Source: CALSMU01 sp965230225
GTDB taxonomy: Bacteria > Bacteroidota > Bacteroidia > Flavobacteriales_D > Parvicellaceae
NCBI GenBank assembly: GCA_965230225.1
Contig: CBDDKM010000008.1
Span: 372,001 to 436,000 of the forward strand
DNA: 64,000 nt
Direction of reading: 5' to 3'
Part shown: in pieces, positions 38,510 to 46,233 of the stretch
How positions within the stretch are numbered: position 1 is the stretch's first letter
Layout of the letters: each line of letters starts with the position of its first letter
Translations under genes and position numbers: made by a program
The notes under the pieces: model-generated
What the model was told of the DNA's origin: nothing
Seen by the model: the letters and a program-made list of their open reading frames with translations, nothing else
Database searches by the model: none

Positions 38510-39346
38510 ATGTCAGAAACGAAAAAACAGCCGGACCCACTTAAGAAATTAAGAAAGCGATTACACACTGATGTATGGAATGCAATGCAGGATTTCCAGA
38601 TGATAGAAAATGGAGATAAAGTGATGGTATGCCTATCGGGTGGTAAGGACAGCTATACTATGCTGGATGTGTTGTTACACTTTAGAAATTACTCTGACAT
38701 TGACTTTGAAATTTTAGCAGTAAACCTGGATCAAAAACAACCGGGATTCCCGGAAGAGGTTCTTCCTAACTACTTAAAAGAATTGGACGTTCCTTTCGAA
38801 ATTGTAGAGAAAGATACTTATAGCATTGTACAGGATAAATTACCTGAGGGTAAAACCACCTGTAGCTTATGCTCTCGTTTAAGACGTGGTGTACTGTACA
38901 CAACAGCTAAGAACCATGGTTGTAACAAAGTAGCATTGGGACATCATAGGGATGACATCATCGAAACCTTTATGTTAAACTTGTTCTTTGCTGGTAAAAT
39001 GGAGGCTATGCCTCCTAAATACATTACCAACGATCATGCTCACATTGTAATCCGTCCGTTGGCATATTGTAAGGAAGAAGATATTGCTGCTTTCTCTGAA
39101 TTGAGAAACCACCCTATTATTCCTTGTAACTTATGTGGTACCCAGCCTAACCTTCAGCGCCAAATGATGAAGGAAATGTTGAACAACTGGGAGAAGCGTT
39201 ACCCGAATCGTAAAGCGATTATGTTTAATGCATTGAAAAATGTTAGTCCTACTCACTTAATGGACCGTGAATTACACGACTTTTCTGATTTGGAAAAGAT
39301 GCTGGACAATTCGTTGATTACGAATGATGAGCATTTACCGATTTAA
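38510..39346 (+). CDS. ttcA: tRNA 2-thiocytidine biosynthesis protein TtcA
   Basis: The enzyme thiolates cytidine 32 of certain tRNAs. It has 278 residues from the ATG at 38510. The PP-loop ATPase motif SGGKDS lies near residue 42. The cysteines CSLC near 118-121 and CNLC near 205-208 supply ligands for the iron-sulfur cluster that TtcA uses. Other conserved pieces are LGHHRDDIIETF and KPLA-like RPLAYCKEEDI. The gene stands alone in front of a repeat-rich intergenic region and ffs. Confidence 0.93.
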   Translation: MSETKKQPDPLKKLRKRLHTDVWNAMQDFQMIENGDKVMVCLSGGKDSYTMLDVLLHFRNYSDIDFEILAVNLDQKQPGFPEEVLPNYLKELDVPFEIVEKDTYSIVQDKLPEGKTTCSLCSRLRRGVLYTTAKNHGCNKVALGHHRDDIIETFMLNLFFAGKMEAMPPKYITNDHAHIVIRPLAYCKEEDIAAFSELRNHPIIPCNLCGTQPNLQRQMMKEMLNNWEKRYPNRKAIMFNALKNVSPTHLMDRELHDFSDLEKMLDNSLITNDEHLPI

Positions 39347-39391
39347 ACCAGTGTTGCTGGTTAGACTTTAGACAAAGATTTTTGGAATAGG

Positions 39392-39421
39392 TATTAGGTA
39401 CGATGTATTAAGTATTAGGTT
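39392..39421 (+). repeat. Dispersed 30-base repeat, copy 1
   Basis: TATTAGGTACGATGTATTAA followed by GTATTAGGTT. The reverse complement with one mismatch occurs at 52458-52487. Both lie in intergenic DNA next to TTAACTC-like runs. Confidence 0.85.
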
Positions 39422-39571
39422 GGGCTAATTTTTAAAAGAACATTTACGAGGCGGTATTTAAGAATGTTTACATGTTCATTAGGGTATTGACAATTTCAAT
39501 TAACTAATCAATTATACCGAAATATACTCTCTGGTCAACACTTCATACTAATCTTTCCAAGGAAGAACCCA

Positions 39572-39593
39572 TTTCCGGGCACAGACCCGGAAA
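39572..39593. repeat. Hairpin in the ttcA-ffs gap
   Basis: Perfect 8-base arms TTTCCGGG and CCCGGAAA flank a six-base loop. There is no T run, so it is not a typical terminator. It may be the remnant of a small palindromic element. Confidence 0.5.
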
Positions 39594-39760
39594 CTCATCA
39601 CATATAACTATACCACCAATCAGCTCGAATGCTACTCAACTCCTTAACTTTTTAACTCTTTAACTATTCAACTTACCTTGCCAATCTACTGATTTCTAAC
39701 TCGATAAATTATTGTTGATTTATTAAACTTCAATTTAATTGACTTTTTAAGCTAAAGGGG

Positions 39761-39790
39761 TTGTGGAATTTGAACATTTGTTTACTTTTG
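39761..39790 (+). promoter_or_regulatory. Promoter of ffs
   Basis: TTG at 39761-39763 and TACTTTTG at 39783-39790 are 19 bases apart, matching the spacing at rpmE2. Transcription should begin around 39797, at the start of the folded RNA. Confidence 0.7.
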
Positions 39791-39794
39791 TGCC

Positions 39795-39890
39795 GGGCAA
39801 GTCTCATACGACCAGCTCCTACTGAATCCCCCAGGACGGGAACGTAGCAAGGGTAGGTGGTTGTAGCGGTGCGATGTGAGTAGCTTGCCC
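39795..39890 (+). ncRNA. ffs: Signal recognition particle RNA (small bacterial type)
   Basis: This RNA pairs with Ffh to send nascent membrane proteins to the translocon. The outer stem is GGGCAAG (39795-39801) with CTTGCCC (39884-39890). The apical domain has a GGAA tetraloop (39839-39842) closed by ACG/CGT, followed by the conserved internal-loop sequence GTAGCAAGGGTAGG. The length of about 96 bases is normal for the 4.5S type. A run of T begins at 39892 and could terminate it. Exact ends are estimates. A diverged copy of its 3' end and downstream flank occurs at about 43548-43652. Confidence 0.93.
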
Positions 39891-39991
39891 ATTTTTTGTG
39901 CCTTGTTGTGAGGTTTTTCTTCCACTTTTTCCGAATTCTGAATTATACCGAGGGATTACATTCCAATAATTATCGGAACCAGCAGAGCGAA
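39866..39991 (+). repeat. ffs 3' end and flank, copy A of a diverged repeat
   Basis: Sequence from within the ffs 3' end through its downstream flank (GTGAGTAGCTT, GTTTTTCTTC, ACTTTTT, TGAATTATACCG, CAGCAGAGCG) reappears in the same order at about 43548-43652. Copy B is shorter by several small gaps. Confidence 0.7.
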
Positions 39992-40041
39992 TGGTAATTC
40001 CAGTGGTGTAACTATTGCATAGTATACATTGTTATACAAGT

Positions 40042-40647
40042 ATGAGACCAACCAACCTAAAACCTACCATCCTATTAATATTCGCCTTATCCTGCACTTT
40101 AGTTAATAAAGCGCAAACACATGGTGTAGCATTTACTTCCTCTTTTGGTTATTCTAATCACGGAAGAATATATCACGAATTGGCGTATACCTACGAATCT
40201 AACCGATTTTTATTCTCTACTGGTTTTTCGATAGGTCCACAATTCGAATACAACCGGCGAGAGTTTTACAAAAACACCGATAAAATAGAATTTAAAGGTA
40301 TACGAACAGGTGTGCAATGGTGTGTAACCAACCCCGATAAACGAGTGAATTTTGTTCTACAAAACGACCTGTATTTTAATGCCTACAGAGTAATTGGAGC
40401 ATCTGTAGAACCTTCCCGCTTCAACCCCAACTTTGAATTGGACCATCAAAAAATCAAAATTGTTGGTAATATGATTAGCCCTGGTGTAAGATGGTCCATT
40501 GGTAATCACATTCAATCCAGTTTGTTGATGGGCGCCGCCCCTATTTACTATTGGAACTATTCCCAACTTAATAATGGTGAAAAATACTCTGAAAAAGGGC
40601 TATACTGGGATGTCTTGATAAAACTACAACTGGGGTATCAGTTTTAG
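40042..40647 (+). CDS. Outer-membrane-like beta-barrel protein
   Basis: The ATG at 40042 gives MRPTNLKPTILLIFALSC, a signal peptide cut near KAQ, followed by about 180 residues of alternating beta-strands. It ends in LQLGYQF, with a C-terminal Phe typical of outer-membrane barrels. A TTG at 40015 would extend it by nine residues and is less likely. No known family was recognised. It is the first gene after ffs. Confidence 0.65.
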   Translation: MRPTNLKPTILLIFALSCTLVNKAQTHGVAFTSSFGYSNHGRIYHELAYTYESNRFLFSTGFSIGPQFEYNRREFYKNTDKIEFKGIRTGVQWCVTNPDKRVNFVLQNDLYFNAYRVIGASVEPSRFNPNFELDHQKIKIVGNMISPGVRWSIGNHIQSSLLMGAAPIYYWNYSQLNNGEKYSEKGLYWDVLIKLQLGYQF

Positions 40648-40853
40648 GTATACTTAAGTTTACCTCAATTAGAGGAGGTGCTTCGCACCAGATGAAAGAC
40701 TATAAGATTAAAGATTACAAGACCTTCCTTTCAATTAAAAAGTTAAATTTGAGCTGTCAGACCCCTAAGATCTGGACTTTTACATGCTAAAAAACTCTAA
40801 TGGTAAATGCTTATGCTTTGTACACGAGTAGTTTACTAATACCCTTTAGTTGA

Positions 40854-42419
40854 ATGAACAGAAAAAAAGACTCCCTACAGCAAAACCAAAGCACTAGTGT
40901 TGCTAATAATGTTTTGACTCCTGAGAAATCTTCTGATACAGCTTCTCAGTTTAAAGATAGAAGACAAGAATCGAGCGTACAGAGAAGATTAATTTCTGTT
41001 GTACAGAAAAAAGAAACATCACAACTTGTAGCTCGGCGAGATCGTGGTGTTGAAGTTGATCGATTCAAACACTGGAGATCGCTCAATGCTAAAAATGGTC
41101 CCGAATCGAATGATCAGTATGTTACCCGATATGAACTAGCCATCGCTCCGGACACCTTAACGCCTCCGGTAAGGACAGCTATTCTTGCCTATCAGACTGA
41201 AAAAGCCACTGACGAAGCTGATCCATTTTACGGGTTAGATGGGTTAAACAAAGAGCCTGCTCTTGCTGAAGTTACCATACAAAACCCAGATCATGCTTCG
41301 GTTAGCTATTTAGACTGGAGCAGAAACCTAATGAATTATTGGCGAGATGGCGAATCGGCGGCAGATCATGTTAGGCGGTTTACAGATTATCTAAAAGCTG
41401 ATAAAAAGGAAAATCTTTCTCTTGCTGCCATTGGTACCTTAACCAATCATCATCCTGCTAAGATTGGAGCTAATAACGTTATTGATCGATTTAAAAATTG
41501 GGTCAATACCAATAATATTCGTCCTCAGGCAGGTTCCAGGGTAGATTTTGCCTTTGACACTTACATGCACACTCAGGACCACGAGCTACTAACTCAAGAA
41601 GGATTAAATAAGGTAACTGGTGATATTAGAGTACTTAATGCAGCAGATACTTTAGCCGAAGCCAGAACATGGGGAGCACCAAATAGTACAGAAGACATTG
41701 CAGCATATATCGAACGATTTAGAGTTAACCGACTGGACAATAATCAAGTGATTTCGGCACAGGGAATAACAGCTTTAAATGATCCTAATAATACCAGGTC
41801 CGGTAATTTTGCTGCTACTACACAACATCCATCTGTGACCTCTCCTACTGATCTATCACTGTTTCCAAGTGGTGTTAGGGTTTCGAAACAAATTAACTTT
41901 GTTCCTGCAGGTGATTTTGGAGTAAGACATGGGGGTATGGCCGCTTTTAATGCACTTAAGGCAAGATTTATTGCTGCTGCTAATAATGCACTTTCTAATA
42001 AATACTCTGTAGAAATAACTTCACCGGGAGCACCACAACCCGGCGATGGGACCTATCGAATATCGGTATTCGTGAACGAAGACAACGGAGCCCCTTATAA
42101 CGTAAATATGATCGGAGGGCAACATGGTACAAGTTCTGCAGGAGGAGCATTCGGAACCATTTACGAATTAGGACTACCTTCCGAACACATGCAATCTGAT
42201 GTAACCATGGCTCATGAAAGCGCACACATGATACTAGGTGCCAGCGATGAGTATGCAGATGCCAGTTTTGCCGCCAGGCCACTATTTACTGACCATAGTT
42301 TGATGGGGAACTATCCTGCCGAGGGGCCTCATTTGGCAGAAATTAAAGCCAGACACTTTGGTCATTTGGTAACGCAAATTGGTACGTGGTATCCGGGAAG
42401 AAATGTTAGAATTGTTTAA
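40854..42419 (+). CDS. Putative injection-system or toxin-type zinc metallopeptidase
   Basis: The 521-residue protein has no signal peptide. Its leader (about 8-50: SVANNV, then FKDRRQESSVQRRLISVVQ) resembles the conserved leader FxDNRPxxxxQRKLxxx that I recall from Bacteroidota and other proteins associated with extracellular contractile injection systems. Residues about 60-325 hold four helical repeats of about 75 residues with a YxxRF...G..AL pattern. The C-terminal domain has HESAHMILGASDEY near 460 and a later SLMGNY that could be a Met-turn, suggesting a zinc peptidase. The HExxH is followed by one residue more than in classical metzincins. A small gene follows after 5 bp. Confidence 0.65.
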   Translation: MNRKKDSLQQNQSTSVANNVLTPEKSSDTASQFKDRRQESSVQRRLISVVQKKETSQLVARRDRGVEVDRFKHWRSLNAKNGPESNDQYVTRYELAIAPDTLTPPVRTAILAYQTEKATDEADPFYGLDGLNKEPALAEVTIQNPDHASVSYLDWSRNLMNYWRDGESAADHVRRFTDYLKADKKENLSLAAIGTLTNHHPAKIGANNVIDRFKNWVNTNNIRPQAGSRVDFAFDTYMHTQDHELLTQEGLNKVTGDIRVLNAADTLAEARTWGAPNSTEDIAAYIERFRVNRLDNNQVISAQGITALNDPNNTRSGNFAATTQHPSVTSPTDLSLFPSGVRVSKQINFVPAGDFGVRHGGMAAFNALKARFIAAANNALSNKYSVEITSPGAPQPGDGTYRISVFVNEDNGAPYNVNMIGGQHGTSSAGGAFGTIYELGLPSEHMQSDVTMAHESAHMILGASDEYADASFAARPLFTDHSLMGNYPAEGPHLAEIKARHFGHLVTQIGTWYPGRNVRIV

Positions 42420-42424
42420 TTTTA

Positions 42425-42862
42425 GTGAAAGAAGTAATGCATAAAATAATGGAAACAAAGACTTCGAATGAAAAGCATCTTATAAACTACGAAATTGGCA
42501 ATGCTTTTCGTGGACAAACACATCTTTGGATAAACGAGCAGGGGAATTTTGAACTTACTTCGAACGTAAGCTTGAACCGAGAGCAATTAAGCTTTAAAGG
42601 AACTCTACCCCAACCTCAATTGGACACATTATTAAACTCCATCAAAAACACCGAGTATTGGAGCATCAAACACACAGAAGGTCATCCCATCAATGACGAT
42701 GTAAAAATTACTATTCAATTTTCAGACGGCACCACTAGTTACTCAGCCTATGCCTGGGCTTCGGAAATGGGAAAGCAGGACTCCTTTAACTCTGCACAAT
42801 CCATTATTCTAGAATTAATTTCATTACTTTCTGATGGAAAAATATTGGAAAATGGAAGGTGA
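42425..42862 (+). CDS. Small unknown protein beside the metallopeptidase
   Basis: The 145-residue protein begins with a GTG five bases after the metallopeptidase stop, so it is almost certainly co-transcribed. An ATG at 42449 is an alternative start (METKTSNEK). It has no signal peptide or membrane helix and is probably a mixed alpha/beta fold (ITIQFSDGTTSYSAYAW). Position and size would fit an immunity protein for the upstream gene, but nothing in the sequence proves it. Confidence 0.65.
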   Translation: MKEVMHKIMETKTSNEKHLINYEIGNAFRGQTHLWINEQGNFELTSNVSLNREQLSFKGTLPQPQLDTLLNSIKNTEYWSIKHTEGHPINDDVKITIQFSDGTTSYSAYAWASEMGKQDSFNSAQSIILELISLLSDGKILENGR

Positions 42863-42927
42863 GAATGTTCTACAACATTACATCCCAATGGCTATCGGGA
42901 GCAGCGGAACAAGGTTTCGCTAATTAA

Positions 42928-43344
42928 TTATTCGTTTCTCATTGCAATTAAAACATTATCACCTTTCTGAAAGACATTCTGACCAATTTGAAAAACAAAA
43001 TCTCCCTCACATGTTTTATAAATTTCAGAATTACCTATATCCTGCACTAGGTTAATCATTGGAGAAGCTTCTCGAATGATCCCTGCCATCCTGTGATATT
43101 CTTCGGGATCTTTTGATTTAACTCCAACTAACTGTACCTCACCATTTCTATGACTTACAGTAATAATTTCTAATGGTCCAAAAATTCCTTTTTTTGTAAT
43201 ATAATCGTACACATAAGAACCATTAATTTCGTCTCTTCTAATTCTTTTAGCTTGTTTTCGAAATACAGCATCTATTGTTGGAAATGATATATCACTCTCC
43301 ATTAAATTAAACAAGTATCCAAACCTTGTTGTGGCTGGTATCAT
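42928..43344 (-). CDS. Unknown soluble protein
   Basis: The 138-residue protein starts with an ATG at 43344 and has no signal peptide or recognised motif. Its composition looks like a real globular protein (SYVYDYITKKGIFGPLEIITV, VGVKSKDPEEYHRMAGIIRE). It faces the 145-residue gene on the opposite strand. No function is offered. Confidence 0.55.
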   Translation of the reverse strand: MIPATTRFGYLFNLMESDISFPTIDAVFRKQAKRIRRDEINGSYVYDYITKKGIFGPLEIITVSHRNGEVQLVGVKSKDPEEYHRMAGIIREASPMINLVQDIGNSEIYKTCEGDFVFQIGQNVFQKGDNVLIAMRNE

Positions 43345-43631
43345 AAATTATTCTTTAGGGGTATTATTTTGCAAACATAAATTGCATTTTTTCACAATTC
43401 ACGAGCAAAATTAACACCTCTAAAAATCAAGTAGAACAGGTTAATCGATAAAAACTTTTTTCTTGTCTTTTTAAGTAAATAGCTGGCGTTAAGCCCGTCA
43501 TTATTGCCATGGCCCCCCATTAGGAAGTGAATGTTTAAGGAAAGAAGTTGTATAGGTTCGGTGAGTAGCTTATCTATTATTGGCTTTATTCTGAAGTTTT
43601 TCTTCTACTTTTTCTGAATTATACCGCAGGA
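43345..43631. other. Intergenic DNA with gene relic and repeat copy B
   Basis: This holds no intact gene. At 43499-43556 on the plus strand there is a possible relic of a TIR-type coding segment, and from 43548 onward a diverged copy of the ffs 3' flank. The rest is AT-rich and unassigned. Confidence 0.5.
43499..43556 (+). pseudogene. Possible relic of a TIR-domain gene
   Basis: ATTATTGC at 43501-43508 and TTAGGAAGTGAA at 43521-43532 match, in order, the coding strand of the truncated TIR gene on the other strand. The spacing is one base shorter (12 against 13). After GAA the sequence reads Cys-Leu-Arg-Lys-Glu-Val, which resembles the next residues of a TIR domain (SEPC.EEV). The frame is broken. 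It may be an oppositely oriented fragment of a related gene. The match is short. Confidence 0.35.
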
Positions 43632-43664
43632 TTACAAATCCAGCGGAGCGGGTTCACTTCCTAA
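43521..43664. repeat. 12-base inverted repeat around repeat copy B
   Basis: TTAGGAAGTGAA at 43521-43532 and TTCACTTCCTAA at 43653-43664 bracket about 120 bases that include the ffs-flank-like copy. The right arm is coding sequence of the truncated TIR gene. Confidence 0.6.
43548..43652 (+). repeat. ffs 3' end and flank, copy B
   Basis: Shared pieces in order are GGTGAGTAGCTT, GTTTTTCTTCTACTTTTT, TGAATTATACCG, GGATTACA and CCAGCGGAGCG. The part CCGCAGGATTACAAATCCAGCGG is itself an imperfect palindrome. The copy ends at the point where the TIR gene is cut off. Confidence 0.7.
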
Positions 43665-43874
43665 ACTATTTTGAGTTGCAATAATTGCCCATGCATCACA
43701 CTCACTAGGATTAGTTATGTAGTTATCAATCTGCTCCCAAAGTCTTTTTCCAGTTTCAATCTCCCACCTATCTAATTTGACTTCAATTCCTTTTCTCTTC
43801 AATTCTTGAGCTATAAACTCCATTTCTTTATTCTCGTTATCTTTCCAAGAATAGGTAATCCATAATGTCTTCAT
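43632..43874 (-). pseudogene. Truncated TIR-domain gene
   Basis: From the ATG at 43874 the 80 residues begin KTLWITYSWKDNENKEMEFI, then LKRKGIEVKLDRWEIETGKRLW and CDAWAIIATQNSLGSEP. This is the first two-thirds of a TIR domain (ITYSWKD loop, DRWEI). A full domain would continue with a Cys/Glu-rich helix. Here the frame runs instead into repeat copy B and stops after six further residues (APLDL). TIR proteins often act in phage defence or toxin systems through NAD cleavage. This remnant lacks the later part, including the usual catalytic Glu region, so it is unlikely to be active. Confidence 0.7.
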
Positions 43875-43954
43875 AATATTCTTTCTAAAAGACATGAATT
43901 TAATGGAATAACATATTGAATTGTGTGCTTGGCCTAAATACAACTAAAAAATGG

Positions 43955-43987
43955 GTAAATACACCCTTAAACTGAGTAAATACACCC
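43955..43987. promoter_or_regulatory. Possible operator: two 12-base direct repeats
   Basis: GTAAATACACCC occurs twice with start-to-start spacing of 21 bases, two turns of the helix, 81 bases upstream of the TIR start. This arrangement suits a dimeric DNA-binding protein. No regulator is assigned. Confidence 0.45.
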
Positions 43988-44163
43988 CTGCTAGAAATAC
44001 TTAAAAACAACCTCTTCCAAAGAACAACAAGCAACATTAGGAATTCAGAACATAATCTTTTTACATGTTGAAATTCCCAAATTCAATAAATATTAGTAAT
44101 TATTATTCAGTATCTCTGTCCCTTTTTTTAAGTACTACGCAAAAAGGTTGCATATTAGATACA

Positions 44164-44182
44164 TAGCTTTGTTTTAACTTTG
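44164..44182 (+). promoter_or_regulatory. Two -7 boxes of the HEPN gene
   Basis: TAGCTTTG (44164-44171) and TAACTTTG (44175-44182) both match TAnnTTTG. They would give leaders of about 21 or 10 bases before the ATG at 44199. Confidence 0.55.
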
Positions 44183-44198
44183 TTAAACCTGATCTATT

Positions 44199-45767
44199 AT
44201 GATAAATATTTTGACACCTGAACACCTCTTTCAATACTTGAAAAAATTTGAAGCTTCCCTTGATTCAGCAATAGTTAAAGGAGATAAAAAAATTACTTTT
44301 GACCTGATTAAAAAAATTGATAATCTAGAAGAAAAAATCCCTAGCTATCTAACTTCTCAATACAAATACAAATTAGGAGAATACCACTACACGGTTGGTC
44401 TGCATTTCAGGTTAAAATCCGAAATGAAAATCAGTTCTAGCATACTTTCTAAATTGAAACCTGAAAACTACAAAGAAGAACTCAGAGTTCAACTCAAATT
44501 CATGCTGGCACGTAGCTTGTTTTGTGAAGTCCGGTTTACGAAGGAGGAAAAAATAGCAAAAAATAAATCAGCCTTATGGAATCAAACATCATTAGACAAA
44601 GCGCTTGAGGCAAAAAAGATTTACACTCAACTTTTAATCAAAGAAATATCTGAACAACAGAAAAACACAAGTATTCTTGAAGTGGTTGTTCATGACCTTA
44701 CGCAATTGCTTTGTGATCTGTATAGATGGACAGAGGCATACTATTATATAAATTCATTTAGTAAAGAAAATGCTTTCAATTCTGCTTTGAAAATTATTAT
44801 TCTAGATATGTTGAGTCAATATACCTGCTCAGATGACTACCAATTAAGTTCTCTATATTCATTTATTATCAAAACTGGAGAAACAATAGATCACACCAGA
44901 TTCAGTTCTGAATCTGATCTCCAACAAGTATCTGAAATAATTGAAAAAGCCAAAAATGGCTTAAAAAAGCATAAACTAAAATTGAGAGAAGAAAAAACTG
45001 AACACACTCACCTATACCAGCTTTCCAAAAATCATAATAACTTTCGAAGTTTTATATTAAAAAATTCTCTTGCTCTATCGGAGCACTCAATATACTGTGG
45101 ATGTGACTTATCTAAACATGATAAATTAACTATTACAAATGATCATGTCAGAAAACATCATGAATTAAACATTCATTTTTTTGACAGTTTTCAAAGAATA
45201 CTTGATGCTATTGTTATAGATTTCCATCATGCAAGAATTTCCTGGTATAAAGGCCTAAACAAAGACAATTCTTCAAGCTATCCCTCAAGTTTGAAATTAG
45301 AAAACAAAAAAGAAGCTCTAAATCACTATGAATTGTTAAAGGCATTCAAATTGTGTTATACAATTCTTGACAAAATTGCACTTGGACTTATTTCTGCAAT
45401 TGCTCCCAATCAATTAAAAACAAAAAACGATGTATATTTTTGGAAATGCTTTGAACAAGGTCACCCTATACAAAAACAACTGTTTAAAGGTCAAAACGAA
45501 TATCTACTAACTCTATATTCTATTTCAAAGGATCTTGAATTACAAGGAGTTTTTTCCGAATTTAGAGAGTGGAGAAATAAAATAGAACATAGTATTGTTA
45601 TTCTTGAAGAAAATGTACTATCATCAGCCGACAATGAGTATCTGTATAAAATAAACAAACGAGAATTTATTGAGAAAACAGAGTTGCTTTTTCAGTTGAC
45701 AAGATCTGCTATTTTTTCGTATTGCTATTTCTTAAGACGTTCATCAAAAAATAGCTACAATGGATGA
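44199..45767 (+). CDS. LA2681-like HEPN-domain protein (likely RNase)
   Basis: The 522-residue protein has an alpha-helical N-terminal part (about 1-270), possibly TPR-like. The C-terminal half starts near NHNNFRSFILKNSLALSEHS and resembles the LA2681-like HEPN family. The HEPN catalytic motif R-x4-H is present as RNKIEH, Arg459 to His464, inside EFREWRNKIEHSIVI. HEPN domains with this motif usually cleave RNA and serve in toxin, abortive infection or stress systems. The codon use is very AT-rich compared with neighbours, suggesting acquisition. No antitoxin is adjacent. The closest small gene is at 45819 on the other strand. Confidence 0.78.
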   Translation: MINILTPEHLFQYLKKFEASLDSAIVKGDKKITFDLIKKIDNLEEKIPSYLTSQYKYKLGEYHYTVGLHFRLKSEMKISSSILSKLKPENYKEELRVQLKFMLARSLFCEVRFTKEEKIAKNKSALWNQTSLDKALEAKKIYTQLLIKEISEQQKNTSILEVVVHDLTQLLCDLYRWTEAYYYINSFSKENAFNSALKIIILDMLSQYTCSDDYQLSSLYSFIIKTGETIDHTRFSSESDLQQVSEIIEKAKNGLKKHKLKLREEKTEHTHLYQLSKNHNNFRSFILKNSLALSEHSIYCGCDLSKHDKLTITNDHVRKHHELNIHFFDSFQRILDAIVIDFHHARISWYKGLNKDNSSSYPSSLKLENKKEALNHYELLKAFKLCYTILDKIALGLISAIAPNQLKTKNDVYFWKCFEQGHPIQKQLFKGQNEYLLTLYSISKDLELQGVFSEFREWRNKIEHSIVILEENVLSSADNEYLYKINKREFIEKTELLFQLTRSAIFSYCYFLRRSSKNSYNG

Positions 45768-45818
45768 AACTGATTAATCAACTTCCTCTGTTTCTCCAGA
45801 TCATTCCTCTTGCATACC

Positions 45819-46088
45819 TCAATAAACACAAAACAACCGATCAACCCTCTCCCTAAAATCTCCCTGACTAGTATTGGAAGCAACCTCCTGCTCCACTAAC
45901 TCAAGGTACTCTTCAGTCCATTGGTCTCTTTTGGCAGGTGGGACCAGCAACAAATCGGCTATAATTGGTAATAAATTGATGGAAGGGCTTCCAGTATGTT
46001 CGAAGCCTGCTTTTTGTAATTGGTGTAATAAATAGTGGTGTTTTAAATCTTCTTGGATCAGTTTTAGGGCTAGTTTTTTGTTTTTCAT
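45819..46088 (-). CDS. Small hypothetical protein
   Basis: The 89-residue protein (MKNKKLALKLIQEDLKHHYL) is helical and charged, with no motif I recognise. It is convergent with the HEPN gene, with stops 51 bp apart. I treat it as a real but unassigned gene because the composition is protein-like. Confidence 0.5.
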   Translation of the reverse strand: MKNKKLALKLIQEDLKHHYLLHQLQKAGFEHTGSPSINLLPIIADLLLVPPAKRDQWTEEYLELVEQEVASNTSQGDFRERVDRLFCVY

Positions 46089-46204
46089 TAATTATTCTGT
46101 TAACTATTTACACACTATGGTATGACTATACCCACAAATGTATTCTTTTTCTGTACAACTCTAAAATTGAAATCCAGAATTTCTAAACAAATGACAGATA
46201 ATCC

Positions 46205-46212
46205 TAAATTTG
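46205..46212 (+). promoter_or_regulatory. -7 box of the small HTH gene
   Basis: TAAATTTG matches TAnnTTTG and lies 21 bases upstream of the ATG at 46234. Confidence 0.45.
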
Positions 46213-46233
46213 AGTGCAAATTATTAGACTTTA

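Larger units (their letters stand above)
39347..39760. other. Intergenic region with repeats, no gene
   Basis: This 414-base stretch holds no convincing coding sequence. It contains one copy of a dispersed 30-base repeat (39392-39421, with an inverted near-copy at 52458-52487), an 8-base-stem hairpin at 39572-39593 without a T run, and runs of TTAACT-type sequence (about 39640-39672). It ends at the ffs promoter. Confidence 0.6.
43875..44198. other. AT-rich intergenic region with 21-base-spaced repeats
   Basis: This is a divergent region between the truncated TIR gene and the HEPN gene. It carries two copies of GTAAATACACCC (43955-43966 and 43976-43987) exactly 21 bases apart, and two -7 boxes for the HEPN gene near its right end. 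Confidence 0.6.

Noticed and set aside
39572..39593. Hairpin as a ttcA terminator
   Set aside because: It lies 226 bp from the stop and lacks a T run.
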